A stretch of 64,000 nt of DNA from Foliimonas ilicis (GTDB lineage Bacteria; Pseudomonadota; Alphaproteobacteria; Rhizobiales; Rhizobiaceae). Below, piece by piece: positions 51,168-60,028 of this stretch. The notes below the pieces were generated by a model. It was not told the DNA's origin. It worked only from the letters and a program-made list of their open reading frames with translations, and made no database searches. The stretch's first letter is position 1. Each line of letters begins with the position of its first letter. The stretch spans positions 1,012,399 through 1,076,398 of the forward strand of contig NZ_JBDUUH010000001.1 of assembly GCF_039939195.1 (NCBI RefSeq), given 5' to 3'. A program made the translations under genes and the position numbers.

Positions 51168-51842
51168 ATGAGCGCCAGAAGCGACATCGCGAGCATTGCT
51201 GCCTGGGCGGCCGAGCTTCAGGAAGACGAGCTTGAGCGCGCGCGTCGCGGGCTGACGGAGCGGAATTTCGCGAAGGGCAGCTACATCTGCCATCGCGGAG
51301 ACCGGCTCGATTACTGGACCGGGGTCGTAACCGGGCTGGTCAAAATCAGCGCGATTTCACGAAGCGGCAAGGCGATGACGTTTGCCGGGGCTGGCCCCGG
51401 CGGCTGGTTCGGCGAAGGCTCCGTTCTCAAGGACGAGCCGCGCAAATACGACCTCGTCGCCATTCGCGATACGCGGCTTGCCATGCTGAGCAAGGCGACG
51501 TTCTTCTGGCTTTACGAGCATAGCGCGGGCTTCAATCGCTTTCTCGTTCGCCAGCTCAACGAGCGGATGGGACAGTTCATCGCCACCATCGAATATGACC
51601 GAATTCTCGATCCAAAGGCGCGTGTGGCTAGCAATCTCTCGTGGTTCTTCAATCCGGTGCTTTATCCGGGCGTGCGCAACTCCATCGACATCACACAGGA
51701 AGAGCTCAGTCTTCTGGCAGGCGTGTCGCGGCAGGTCGCCAACAAAAGCCTGCAGGCGCTGGAAGCGGAAGGGCTGATCCGTGTCGAGCACGAACGCATA
51801 GCGATCATCGATCTCGAAGCACTCAGCAAATATGAAGGGTGA
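51168..51842 (+). CDS. Crp/Fnr family transcriptional regulator
   Basis: 224 residues. A cyclic-nucleotide-binding-like domain occupies about 20-130 (SYICHRGDRLDYWTGVVTGL, then GWFGEGSVLKDEPRKYDLVA), and the HTH lies at about 172-205 (DITQEELSLLAGVSRQVANK, then SLQALEAEGLIRVEH). No Fnr-type N-terminal cysteines are seen, so oxygen sensing through an iron-sulfur cluster is unlikely; Arg/Ser residues of true CRP cAMP sites are not obvious. Operon partner of the FeeM-like gene. Target unknown. Confidence 0.88.
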   Translation: MSARSDIASIAAWAAELQEDELERARRGLTERNFAKGSYICHRGDRLDYWTGVVTGLVKISAISRSGKAMTFAGAGPGGWFGEGSVLKDEPRKYDLVAIRDTRLAMLSKATFFWLYEHSAGFNRFLVRQLNERMGQFIATIEYDRILDPKARVASNLSWFFNPVLYPGVRNSIDITQEELSLLAGVSRQVANKSLQALEAEGLIRVEHERIAIIDLEALSKYEG

Positions 51843-52137
51843 GGGAACCTGCCTGCACACAACAGGTGCCATTGAATAAGACAATCAGCATGCCTGTCTG
51901 TCAATGTGCGAGTTGAAGAGGGCGCATTTTCAGATAGCCTGACGCCCAAGAATAAGAAGACTGCCGCATAGACCGATGCTCTCGGATCGGCATGGGAGGA
52001 GGATTTTTGGCGAAACCCGGCAAGAGCTGCGGGCGCGCGTCGTTCAAACCGGCGTCTATGCCTTTTTGCGCATATCCTTGCGCTGCCGGCGCTGTCACTA
52101 TGCGTGAGAAGATCGCGCATTTGGGAGGAGCCAGATC

Positions 52138-54105
52138 ATGATCGCCGCGATTTCGGACCTCGATACGTTTCCGAAATATCTGCTTTTGAACGCCGATCGA
52201 TTCGGCGCGCTCCCGGCGATGCGCCACAAGGATTACGGCATCTGGCAAAGCTGGACCTGGAGCCAGCAGCTTGCCGAAATCCGCGCTCTGGCGCTGGGCT
52301 TGCAGGCGATGGGCGTGCAGCGCGGCGACAAGATCGCAATCGTCGGCGCAAACAGGCCGCGGCTTTATTGGTCGTTCACGGCGGCGCAATCCCTGGGCGC
52401 GGTTCCGGTACCGGTCTATGGCGATGCGGTCGCCGAGGAAATGTCCTACGTGCTCGAACATGCCGAGGTGCGTTTCATAATCGTTCAGGATCAAGAGCAG
52501 GTCGATAAGGTCCAGTCGTTTGCCGGACAACTCGCCAGCCTTAGCGGGATAATCTACGACGAACAGCGCGGTCTGGGTGATTATGCGCCGGAAGGGCTAT
52601 TCAGCTTTGCCTCGGTTCAAGAGCGTGGAAATGCGCGGCTTGCCGCCGAGCCGTCGCTGGCGGACGAGTGGGCAGACAATATTCGCAAGGCCGATGGCGA
52701 CGAGATTTCCGTGATGCTCTACACGTCCGGCACGACCGGGCGCTCAAAAGGCGTGATGATCAAGGCGTTGAACGCCGTCAGCGCTGCACGCGACACGGCC
52801 ATATTCGATCGCCTGTCGGAAAAAGACAGCGTTCTCGCCTATCTGCCGCTCGCTTGGGTCGGTGATCATTATCTGAACTACGCGCAAGGCTATGTCGCGG
52901 GTTTCTGCATGAATTGCCCGGAAAGTGCCGAGACGGTGCCGCAGGATCTGCGCGAGATCGGGCCGACATTCTACTTCGCGCCGCCGCGCATTTTCGAAGG
53001 CCTGCTGACCAGCGTCACCATACGCATGGAGGATGCAGGCTGGCTGAAACGCAAAATGTTCGGGCATTTCCGCAATGTCGCGGCGAAATATGGCGAGGCT
53101 ATTCTGGAAGGAAGGCCGGTGCCGTTGACCGGGCGTCTTTCCTACGCGCTGGGTGAATTCCTCGTCTATGGCCCGCTGAAAAACGTGCTCGGCCTCTCCA
53201 ATATTCGCGTCGCCTATACGGCTGGCGAGGCAATCGGGCAGGATCTGTTTTCGTTTTTCCGCTCGCTCGGCATCAATTTGAAGCAGCTTTACGGGCAGAC
53301 CGAAGCGTTTCTCTATGTCACGGCGCAGCAGGATGGTGCGGTGAAGGCCGATACGGTCGGCCCGGCGGCTCCCAATGTCGATATTCGCATTGCCGATGAT
53401 GGCGAGGTGCAGTTCCGCTCGCCCGGCATGTTCTCCGGCTATTTCAGGCAGGAAGACAAGACCGAAGAGGCGATGACCGAGGACGGCTACGTCAAGACCG
53501 GCGACGCCGGGTTCTTCGATGCGGACGGCCAGCTCAAGATCATTGATCGCGCGAAAGACGTCGGAAAGCTGGTCAGCGGCGCGATGTTTGCGCCGAAATA
53601 CATCGAAAACACGCTGAAATTCTTCCCGAATATCAAGGAAGCCGTGGCTTTCGGTGATGGTCGCGACCATGTCGGTGCTTTCCTGAACATCGACCTCAAC
53701 GCGGTTGGAAACTGGGCCGAGCGCAACAACATCGCCTACGCATCCTATCAGGAACTGGCCGGGCATCCGCTGGTCTACGAAATGCTGGCGCGGCATGTCG
53801 ACGACACCAACAAGCGGCTTGCCGGCGAGCCGATGATGGCCGGTGCGCAGATCAGGCGGTTTCTCATTCTGCACAAGGAACTCGATGCCGATGATGGCGA
53901 GCTTACCCGCACATTGAAGGTGCGCCGTTCCTTCGTCGCAGAGCGCTACGGCGTGTTGATCGAGGCGCTTTACGATGGTTCGACCGAGAAATTCGTCGAG
54001 ACGGAAATGACTTTCGAAGACGGTCGCAAAGGCCGGATCAAAGCGAATGTGCGGATCATGGACGCCAATGTTCACGCGCCGAAGAAAGTGCGGGAGGCGG
54101 CATGA
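52138..54105 (+). CDS. AMP-dependent acyl-CoA synthetase (long-chain fatty acid type)
   Basis: 655 residues of the adenylate-forming family. AMP-binding motif MLYTSGTTGRSKGVMIK lies near 191-207; GQTEAFLY near 385; KTGDAGFFDADGQLKIIDRA near 454-475 with the hinge Asp. It makes acyl-CoA from a carboxylic acid, ATP and CoA. GGGAGGAG lies six bases before the ATG. It overlaps the next ABC ATPase gene by 4 bases, so activation of the imported acid by CoA is the obvious coupling. Fatty or aryl acids are likely, but the exact substrate is unknown. Confidence 0.9.
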   Translation: MIAAISDLDTFPKYLLLNADRFGALPAMRHKDYGIWQSWTWSQQLAEIRALALGLQAMGVQRGDKIAIVGANRPRLYWSFTAAQSLGAVPVPVYGDAVAEEMSYVLEHAEVRFIIVQDQEQVDKVQSFAGQLASLSGIIYDEQRGLGDYAPEGLFSFASVQERGNARLAAEPSLADEWADNIRKADGDEISVMLYTSGTTGRSKGVMIKALNAVSAARDTAIFDRLSEKDSVLAYLPLAWVGDHYLNYAQGYVAGFCMNCPESAETVPQDLREIGPTFYFAPPRIFEGLLTSVTIRMEDAGWLKRKMFGHFRNVAAKYGEAILEGRPVPLTGRLSYALGEFLVYGPLKNVLGLSNIRVAYTAGEAIGQDLFSFFRSLGINLKQLYGQTEAFLYVTAQQDGAVKADTVGPAAPNVDIRIADDGEVQFRSPGMFSGYFRQEDKTEEAMTEDGYVKTGDAGFFDADGQLKIIDRAKDVGKLVSGAMFAPKYIENTLKFFPNIKEAVAFGDGRDHVGAFLNIDLNAVGNWAERNNIAYASYQELAGHPLVYEMLARHVDDTNKRLAGEPMMAGAQIRRFLILHKELDADDGELTRTLKVRRSFVAERYGVLIEALYDGSTEKFVETEMTFEDGRKGRIKANVRIMDANVHAPKKVREAA

Positions 54106-54929
54106 TGAACGCGTCCGTCCATAGCGAGATCGTGGTGGCCAAGGATGACGGCATCGCCATGGGCGACGTTTTGATGGAAGTGAGGAATGTCTCGCTGGCA
54201 TTCGGCGGCGTGAAGGCGATCACAGATATTTCCTTCGATGTCCGAAAGGGCGAAATCCGCGCCATTATCGGCCCGAATGGCGCGGGCAAGACATCGATGC
54301 TCAATGTCATCAACGGCTTCTACACGCCGCAGAAGGGAACGATCACCTTTCGCGGCGAGGAACGCCGCGCGATGAAGCCGCACCATGCCGTGCGTCAGGG
54401 CATTGCGCGCACCTTCCAGAATGTCGCGCTGTTCAAGGGCATGTCGACGCTGGACAATATCATGGCCGGGCGCTCGGTCATGATGAAGCGCAATCTGTTC
54501 TGGCAGATGCTGTGGCATGGCCCGGCGCTGCGCGAAGAGATCGAACATCGCCAGAAGGTCGAGGAGATCATCGATTTTCTCGAAATCGAGCACATAAGGC
54601 GCACGCCGGTCGGCAAGCTTCCTTACGGGTTGCAAAAGCGCGTCGAACTCGGTCGTGCGCTTGCGATGGAGCCGTCGCTGCTTCTGCTGGACGAGCCGAT
54701 GGCTGGCATGAATCTGGAGGAGAAAGAGGACATGAGCCGGTTCATCGTGGATGTGAACCGGCAACGCGGCACGACGATTGCGCTGATCGAGCACGATATG
54801 GGCGTCGTCATGGACCTTTCTGACCGCGTCGTCGTTCTGGATTACGGCAAAAAGATTGCCGACGGCACACCCGATGCCGTGAAATCCAACCAGCAAGTCA
54901 TCGACGCCTATCTCGGCGTCGCGCACTGA
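54102..54929 (+). CDS. Branched-chain-type ABC transporter ATPase (LivG-like)
   Basis: 275 residues. Walker A GPNGAGKTS near 57-65, signature YGLQKRVELGRALAMEP near 174, Walker B LLLLDEPMAGMN near 194, and a C-terminal BCA-type extension (VVVLDYGKKIADGTPDAVKS). One of two ATPases in a HAAT-type importer; the second (LivF-like) is at 58744. Overlaps the acyl-CoA synthetase gene by ATGA and is followed by a DUF3096 gene. Confidence 0.92.
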   Translation: MMNASVHSEIVVAKDDGIAMGDVLMEVRNVSLAFGGVKAITDISFDVRKGEIRAIIGPNGAGKTSMLNVINGFYTPQKGTITFRGEERRAMKPHHAVRQGIARTFQNVALFKGMSTLDNIMAGRSVMMKRNLFWQMLWHGPALREEIEHRQKVEEIIDFLEIEHIRRTPVGKLPYGLQKRVELGRALAMEPSLLLLDEPMAGMNLEEKEDMSRFIVDVNRQRGTTIALIEHDMGVVMDLSDRVVVLDYGKKIADGTPDAVKSNQQVIDAYLGVAH

Positions 54930-54941
54930 CAGGAGATAGTA

Positions 54942-55091
54942 ATGGACCTCGCATCCCTCCCGCTCACACCGCTCGTTTCGCTGATCGCAGGCGTGCTCAT
55001 TCTCATCATGCCGCGCCTCCTGAACTACATCGTGGCGCTGTACCTGATCCTCATCGGCCTGCTTGGCCTTTTCCCGCAACTGGCTGGGTAG
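54942..55091 (+). CDS. DUF3096-family small membrane protein
   Basis: A 49-residue ORF, MDLASLPLTPLVSLIAGVLI continuing LIMPRLLNYIVALYLILIGLLGLFPQLAG. Two hydrophobic segments are separated by MPRLLNY, the signature of the DUF3096 family of tiny membrane proteins. AGGAGA lies five bases before the ATG. It sits between the livG-like and livH-like genes, 12 bases after livG. Function unknown; it could stabilise the transporter complex, but DUF3096 genes also occur elsewhere. Confidence 0.85.
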   Translation: MDLASLPLTPLVSLIAGVLILIMPRLLNYIVALYLILIGLLGLFPQLAG

Positions 55092-55105
55092 ACTTAAATG
55101 GATTT

Positions 55106-55242
55106 CCCCCACTCCGCCTCGCTGCGCTCGACACCTCTCCCCCACTCCGTAGGGGAGAGGAATGGCGCGCACCTTGCAACGGCGTTTCCTCTCCCTCGCG
55201 TAGCGGGGGAGAGGTGCCGAGCAAAGCGAGGCGGAGTGGGGG
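55106..55242. repeat. CCTCTCCCC-type palindromic repeat
   Basis: Outer arms CCCCCACTCCGCCTCGCT and the matching AGCGAGGCGGAGTGGGGG enclose two inner hairpins of the type CTCTCCCC/GGGGAGAG. It lies in the liv operon between the DUF3096 gene and the livH-like gene. Related sequence at 577-680 lies inside a coding region. Confidence 0.88.
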
Positions 55243-55270
55243 TCTTTCTCCAGCATGAAGGAACCCGCGC

Positions 55271-56230
55271 ATGGATTTCCTGAACTCCGTTCTCGTCAAG
55301 CCATTCGCCGACATGTTCGCCGCGCCGGATTTTCTGCTTCAGGTTCTGTGGGAAGGGCTGGTTGCGGGCGTGCTTTATGCGCTGATCGCGCTCGGTTTCG
55401 TGCTGATTTACAAATCCTCGCGCATCTTCAATTTCGCGCAAGGCATTATGGTGGTGTTTGCGGCACTGACGCTCGTCGGTCTGCATGAAAAGGGCGTGCC
55501 TGCATTGCTGGCCGTGCCGCTTACGCTTCTCGTCATGTTCCTTCTGGCGGTCACAATCGAGCGCGTCGTGCTGCGCCCGCTGGTCAACCAGCCTGACATC
55601 ATCCTGTTCATGGCGACCATCGGCATCACGCTGTTTCTGATCGGCTTTGGCGAGTTGATTTTCGGCGGCGCGAACAAGGTGATGATCACCGAACAATTGA
55701 TGATCCCGACCGGCAGTTTCGAATTCGAACCTTTCGGCGGTTTCCTGCTGATCGAACAGAAAGACGTCACCGCAGTCGTCGGGGCGGGGCTGCTTGTCGT
55801 CATCCTCCTGCTCTTTCTCAACAAGTCCAAGATGGGCCGTGCAATCCGCGCATTGGGCGACGACCACCAGGCAGCACTTTCGGTCGGCATATCGCTTTCG
55901 ACGATCTGGGTTCTGGTCTGGTTCATCGCGGGCGTCATCGCGCTCGCCACCGGCATCGTCTGGGGTGCGCGGGCAGGCGTTTCCTTCGCGCTCGAAGTGA
56001 TCGCCTTCAAGGCATTGCCGGTGCTGATGCTCGGCGGTCTGGAATCCGTTTCCGGCGCGATTATCGGCGGGCTGATGATCGGCATTCTGGAAAAGGTTTT
56101 CGAGATTTACTGGGGGCAGCCGCTTCTAGGCGGCAACACCGAAACATGGTTCGCTTTCGTTCTGGCGCTGATCGTCCTGCTGTTCAGGCCTCAGGGCCTG
56201 TTCGGCGAAAAAATCATCGAGCGGGTGTAA
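55271..56230 (+). CDS. Branched-chain-type ABC permease (LivH-like)
   Basis: 319 residues with about eight membrane segments; LivH landmarks WEGLVAGVLYALIALGFVLI, FNFAQGIMVVFAALTLVGL, RALGDDHQAALSVGISLSTI and AFKALPVLMLGGLESVSGAI. Inner-membrane channel half. The next gene (livM-like) starts 3 bases after its stop. Confidence 0.92.
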   Translation: MDFLNSVLVKPFADMFAAPDFLLQVLWEGLVAGVLYALIALGFVLIYKSSRIFNFAQGIMVVFAALTLVGLHEKGVPALLAVPLTLLVMFLLAVTIERVVLRPLVNQPDIILFMATIGITLFLIGFGELIFGGANKVMITEQLMIPTGSFEFEPFGGFLLIEQKDVTAVVGAGLLVVILLLFLNKSKMGRAIRALGDDHQAALSVGISLSTIWVLVWFIAGVIALATGIVWGARAGVSFALEVIAFKALPVLMLGGLESVSGAIIGGLMIGILEKVFEIYWGQPLLGGNTETWFAFVLALIVLLFRPQGLFGEKIIERV

Positions 56231-56233
56231 GAC

Positions 56234-57310
56234 ATGCTTTATCGCACCGCTGGCCAGTTCAAGACTTCCTATGAAGCCGATCATGCGCTGTTTCCGGTAA
56301 AGCAAGACGCGTGGTTGCTGGCGTTCATCCTTCTTCTGGCCTTCGTTATCTTTCCGCTGACCGCGAGCGAGTTCATCTTCCGGGCACTGTTGATCCCGGT
56401 GCTGATCTATTCGCTGGCGGCGATCGGCCTCAACATTCTCACCGGTTATGCCGGGCAGTTATCGCTTGGCACCGCCGCCTTCATGGGTGTCGGTGCCTAT
56501 GCCTGCTACAAGCTGATGACGTATTTCCCGGAGCTGAATCTTCTGGTCGCCGTCATTCTTTCCGGCTTCGCGTCAGCCGCAGTGGGCGTTCTTTTCGGAC
56601 TGCCGTCTTTGCGCATCAAGGGCTTCTATCTGGCGATTGCGACGCTTGCGGCTCAGTTCTTTCTGGTGTGGCTCTTCGAGAAATGGGGATGGCTGTATAA
56701 TTACAGCGCGTCGGGCGCCATTCAGGTCTCGAATATCTCCGTGTTCGGCATCACCTTTGCCGGGCCGCAGGCCAGCGCGCTTGCGCAATATTACTTCGTG
56801 CTGGTCGTCGTGATGCTTTTCACATGGCTGGCGATCAACATCACGCGCGGGCGCATCGGGCGGATATGGAAATCCGTGCGCGACATGGACATTGCGGCCG
56901 AACTCGTCGGCATCAATCTGATGAAGGCGAAGCTTTCGGCCTTCGCCGTGTCGTCTTTTATCGTCGGCGTCGCCGGTGCGCTTTTCGTGTTCCTGTGGCG
57001 CGGCGCGGCTGAGCCCAATCTGTTCGACATACCTCTGTCATTCCGCATTCTGTTCATCGCGATCATCGGCGGACTTGGTTCGATCATGGGCAATTATCTG
57101 GGCGCGATCGTCATCGTCGCGCTGCCGGTGATCCTGAGTGTCCTGCCGCGTTTTTTCGGCCTGTCGATCGACCCCGCGACTGCGGAACATCTGAATACGA
57201 TGATCATCGGTTCGGTGATCATCTTTTTCCTGATCGTGGAGCCACATGGGCTGGCCCGTTTCTGGGGCATTATTCGTGAAAAACTGATCATATGGCCGTT
57301 CCCGCACTGA
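56234..57310 (+). CDS. Branched-chain-type ABC permease (LivM-like)
   Basis: 358 residues; LivM landmarks IYSLAAIGLNILTGYAGQLS, LGTAAFMGVGAYACYKLM, GLPSLRIKGFYLAIATLA and RGRIGRIWKSVRDMDIAAE. Second channel half of the importer, predicted to contain eight to ten membrane segments. It is followed by a 70-base gap with the binding-protein gene's ribosome-binding site. Confidence 0.92.
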   Translation: MLYRTAGQFKTSYEADHALFPVKQDAWLLAFILLLAFVIFPLTASEFIFRALLIPVLIYSLAAIGLNILTGYAGQLSLGTAAFMGVGAYACYKLMTYFPELNLLVAVILSGFASAAVGVLFGLPSLRIKGFYLAIATLAAQFFLVWLFEKWGWLYNYSASGAIQVSNISVFGITFAGPQASALAQYYFVLVVVMLFTWLAINITRGRIGRIWKSVRDMDIAAELVGINLMKAKLSAFAVSSFIVGVAGALFVFLWRGAAEPNLFDIPLSFRILFIAIIGGLGSIMGNYLGAIVIVALPVILSVLPRFFGLSIDPATAEHLNTMIIGSVIIFFLIVEPHGLARFWGIIREKLIIWPFPH

Positions 57311-57380
57311 GGAGAGCAGGAGCGGCTTCATTAAACTGGGAAGAATGCCTGTAAATCAGGCGCACAAGGAGGAGACGAAA

Positions 57381-58691
57381 ATGAGGATCGCATTCAAGTC
57401 ATTCATGCTTGCCTCGGCGCTGGCGGTGGGGTTCGCCCTTCCGGCTGCCGCGCAGGAAACGCTTAAGCTGCCCAACATGTCCTACCGCACCGGGCCATTC
57501 GCTGCGACCGGCACGCCGCATATGAACGGACAGCTCGATTATATGACGATGCTCAATGAGCGCGACGGCGGCATCAATGGGGTTCGTGTCGCCTTCGACG
57601 AATGCGAAACCGGCTACAACACCGAAAAGGGCGTCGAGTGTTATGAAAAGACCAAGGCCGATGGAGCATTGCTGACCCAGCCTTGGTCGACCGGCATAAC
57701 CTTGCAGGTGCTGCCGCGCACCAATGTCGATGCGATACCGATGTATGCGCCGGGCTATGGCTTCTCCGCCATGCAGGACGGAAGGACTTTCAAATGGGCG
57801 TTCAATCCGCCGACATCCTATTGGGATGGCGCATCGATGATCATGCAGGCGATTTCAGACGGTAATCTCGACAATCTGAAGGGCAAAAAGGTCGCGCTGC
57901 TGCATCTCGATCATCCTTACGGCAAGGAGCCGATCCCGCTTCTGGAATCGCTGGCCGAAGCACACGGCTTCACGCTGCTGCCCATTCCGGTCGGTTTGAA
58001 GGAAATGCAGAACCAGTCTGCGCAATGGCTGCAAATCCGCCGCGAGCGGCCGGATTTCGTCATTATGTGGGGCTGGGGTGCGATGAATGCGGGCGCCATC
58101 ACCGAGGCCGTGAAGACGCGCTATCCGATGAACCAGTTCGTCAGCGTCTGGTGGGGCGCGCATGAACCCGATCTGAAACTCGTCGGCGAAGGGGGCAAGG
58201 GATATCGCGCATTGTCGTGGAATTTCGCGGATTCGAATTCCAAGCTGATGCAAGACGTGAAGAAATACGTTGTCGATGCCGGGAAGTCGCAAATCAACAA
58301 GGAGGCCGGCGAGTTCGACAGCACGGCCTACCAGCGCGGCATCCTGATGTCGGTTATCCTCGCGGACGCTGTAAAGGCCGCGCAGGAACATGCAGGCACC
58401 AATACGATCGACCGCGAACAGCTTCGTTGGGGCCTCGAAAACGTGAAGCTCGACGACGCCAAGCTGGCTGAACTCGGTGCGGGCGAAATGATGGCACCGT
58501 TCTCCATGAGCTGCAGCAACCACACCGGCCATGCCAGCGCTTGGATGCTGGAATGGGACCGCGAAAAATTCGTCAAGGTTTCCGACCTTTTGACGGCTGA
58601 TCGCGCCAGCATCGATCCGCTGGTCGAAAAAGCGGCAAAGGAATATGCCGCGGCGAACCAGCCTTGGGCGATGAACGACGATTGCAAGTGA
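57381..58691 (+). CDS. Branched-chain-type ABC substrate-binding protein (LivJ-like)
   Basis: 436 residues. A Sec leader MRIAFKSFMLASALAVGFAL ends PAAAQE, giving a periplasmic protein of the type I fold (KLPNMSYRTGPFAATGTPHM, VAFDECETGYNTEKGVECYE). AAGGAGG lies eight bases before the ATG at 57381; the upstream extension has no leader. The ligand is uncertain: with an acyl-CoA ligase in the operon, an aromatic or short fatty acid is more plausible than a branched-chain amino acid (inference). A very stable hairpin follows its stop. Confidence 0.9.
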   Translation: MRIAFKSFMLASALAVGFALPAAAQETLKLPNMSYRTGPFAATGTPHMNGQLDYMTMLNERDGGINGVRVAFDECETGYNTEKGVECYEKTKADGALLTQPWSTGITLQVLPRTNVDAIPMYAPGYGFSAMQDGRTFKWAFNPPTSYWDGASMIMQAISDGNLDNLKGKKVALLHLDHPYGKEPIPLLESLAEAHGFTLLPIPVGLKEMQNQSAQWLQIRRERPDFVIMWGWGAMNAGAITEAVKTRYPMNQFVSVWWGAHEPDLKLVGEGGKGYRALSWNFADSNSKLMQDVKKYVVDAGKSQINKEAGEFDSTAYQRGILMSVILADAVKAAQEHAGTNTIDREQLRWGLENVKLDDAKLAELGAGEMMAPFSMSCSNHTGHASAWMLEWDREKFVKVSDLLTADRASIDPLVEKAAKEYAAANQPWAMNDDCK

Positions 58692-58698
58692 CAGCGCT

Positions 58699-58722
58699 CC
58701 TCTCCCCGTTCGCGGGGAGAGG
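58699..58722 (+). other. Perfect 10-base stem-loop with TTCG loop after the binding-protein gene
   Basis: CCTCTCCCCG and CGGGGAGAGG pair around a TTCG tetraloop, just after the livJ-like stop and before livF. No T run follows, so it is more likely to protect the highly needed binding-protein mRNA or pause RNA polymerase than to end transcription. It belongs to the CCTCTCCCC-type repeat family. Confidence 0.8.
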
Positions 58723-58743
58723 AAGCTCTTTGCCGGAGCCAAA

Positions 58744-59577
58744 ATGACCAACGCCGCAACTCAACCAGATCCAGACGGTCAGATCCTCACGGTCAACAAT
58801 ATCGAGGTGATCTACGATCATGTGATCCTTGTCGTGAAGGGCGTGTCCCTTTCCGTACCAAAGGGCGGCATCACTGCGCTTCTCGGCGCCAATGGAGCGG
58901 GCAAGACGACGACGCTCAAGGCCATATCGAACCTTCTTCATGGAGAGCGCGGCGAGGTGACGAAAGGGTCGATCATCTTTCGCGGCGAACAGGTTCAGTC
59001 GCTTTCGCCCAACGATCTGGTCAAGCGCGGATGTATACAGGTGATGGAGGGGCGGCATTGCTTCGGCCATCTTTCGGTCGAGGACAATCTGATGACCGGC
59101 GCCTATACGCGACGCGACGGGAACGCGGCGATCCGCGACGACCTCGAACTCGTCTATCAATATTTCCCGCGACTGAAAGTCCGGCGCTCCAGTCAGGCCG
59201 GTTATACGTCCGGCGGCGAGCAGCAGATGACGGCGATCGGACGAGCCTTGATGTCACGCCCGAAGATGATCCTGCTGGATGAGCCTTCGATGGGGCTTGC
59301 CCCGCAGCTCGTCGAGGAAATCTTTGAAATCGTCAAAAAGCTGAATGAGGAGCAGGGCGTTTCGTTTCTTCTGGCCGAGCAGAACACCAATGTCGCGCTG
59401 CGTTTTGCGAAATACGGTTACATTCTCGAATCCGGCCGCGTGGTGCTGGATGGCGAGGCGTCTGCCCTGCGCGAGAACGAGGATGTGAAGGAATTCTACC
59501 TCGGCGTCGGTGGCGAGGGCCGCAAATCTTTCAAGGATGTAAAGCACTACAAGCGCCGCAAACGCTGGTTGGCCTGA
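58744..59577 (+). CDS. Branched-chain-type ABC transporter ATPase (LivF-like)
   Basis: 277 residues. Walker A GANGAGKTT near 48-56, signature YTSGGEQQMTAIGRAL near 155, Walker B MILLDEPSMGLAPQL near 174; FRGEQVQSLSPNDLVKRG and MEGRHCFGHLSVEDNL are typical LivF stretches. It pairs with the LivG-like ATPase at 54102 to power the LivH/LivM channel. It is the last gene of the operon; a Lys/Arg-rich tail (KHYKRRKRWLA) extends beyond the core. Confidence 0.92.
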   Translation: MTNAATQPDPDGQILTVNNIEVIYDHVILVVKGVSLSVPKGGITALLGANGAGKTTTLKAISNLLHGERGEVTKGSIIFRGEQVQSLSPNDLVKRGCIQVMEGRHCFGHLSVEDNLMTGAYTRRDGNAAIRDDLELVYQYFPRLKVRRSSQAGYTSGGEQQMTAIGRALMSRPKMILLDEPSMGLAPQLVEEIFEIVKKLNEEQGVSFLLAEQNTNVALRFAKYGYILESGRVVLDGEASALRENEDVKEFYLGVGGEGRKSFKDVKHYKRRKRWLA

Positions 59578-59717
59578 CGCAGGCAAATCTACGCCGCGAT
59601 ATATTACCCCTTTTCGGTTTAAAACAGTATTGCGAACTCACGCTGCGGCAATACTCCCATTGCTCTTGCGGCTGCTTTTCGGTATGGCCGTTGAAAGCAT
59701 AGACGGAGGTTTTTCTC

Positions 59718-59945
59718 ATGGCCGATAATACGCCAACCGGACCGATCGAACTCGGCGCCGATATGGACTACGCCGAACACGATCGCACCTATAATGGCTT
59801 CCTCATTCTGGCCAAGTATGGAACGCTCGTCTGCGTAGCGATTCTCATCGCCATGGCCTTCGGTTTCTTCACGTCCGCCGGCTTCTTCTCCGCGACAGTG
59901 CTGTTCATCCTGATCAACGCGATCGGCGGTTATCTGCTTCGTTAA
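59718..59945 (+). CDS. aa3-type cytochrome c oxidase subunit IV
   Basis: 75 residues. The acidic N-terminal GADMDYAEHDRTYNGFL followed by a single long membrane hairpin (LAKYGTLVCVAILIAMAFGF, then FILINAIGGYLLR) is diagnostic of bacterial aa3 oxidase subunit IV. It is a small inner-membrane component of the oxidase; the other subunits are not in the window. GGAGG about eight bases before the ATG. It precedes the transhydrogenase operon, a usual arrangement in this group. Confidence 0.9.
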   Translation: MADNTPTGPIELGADMDYAEHDRTYNGFLILAKYGTLVCVAILIAMAFGFFTSAGFFSATVLFILINAIGGYLLR

Positions 59946-60028
59946 AACTTAAAGCGGTCGCTTGCAGCCAGGCTGGAGGCTCGTCCTTCGCTTGACGCTG
60001 GGTAAGCCGGAACCGAAAGGCGCGTGCA

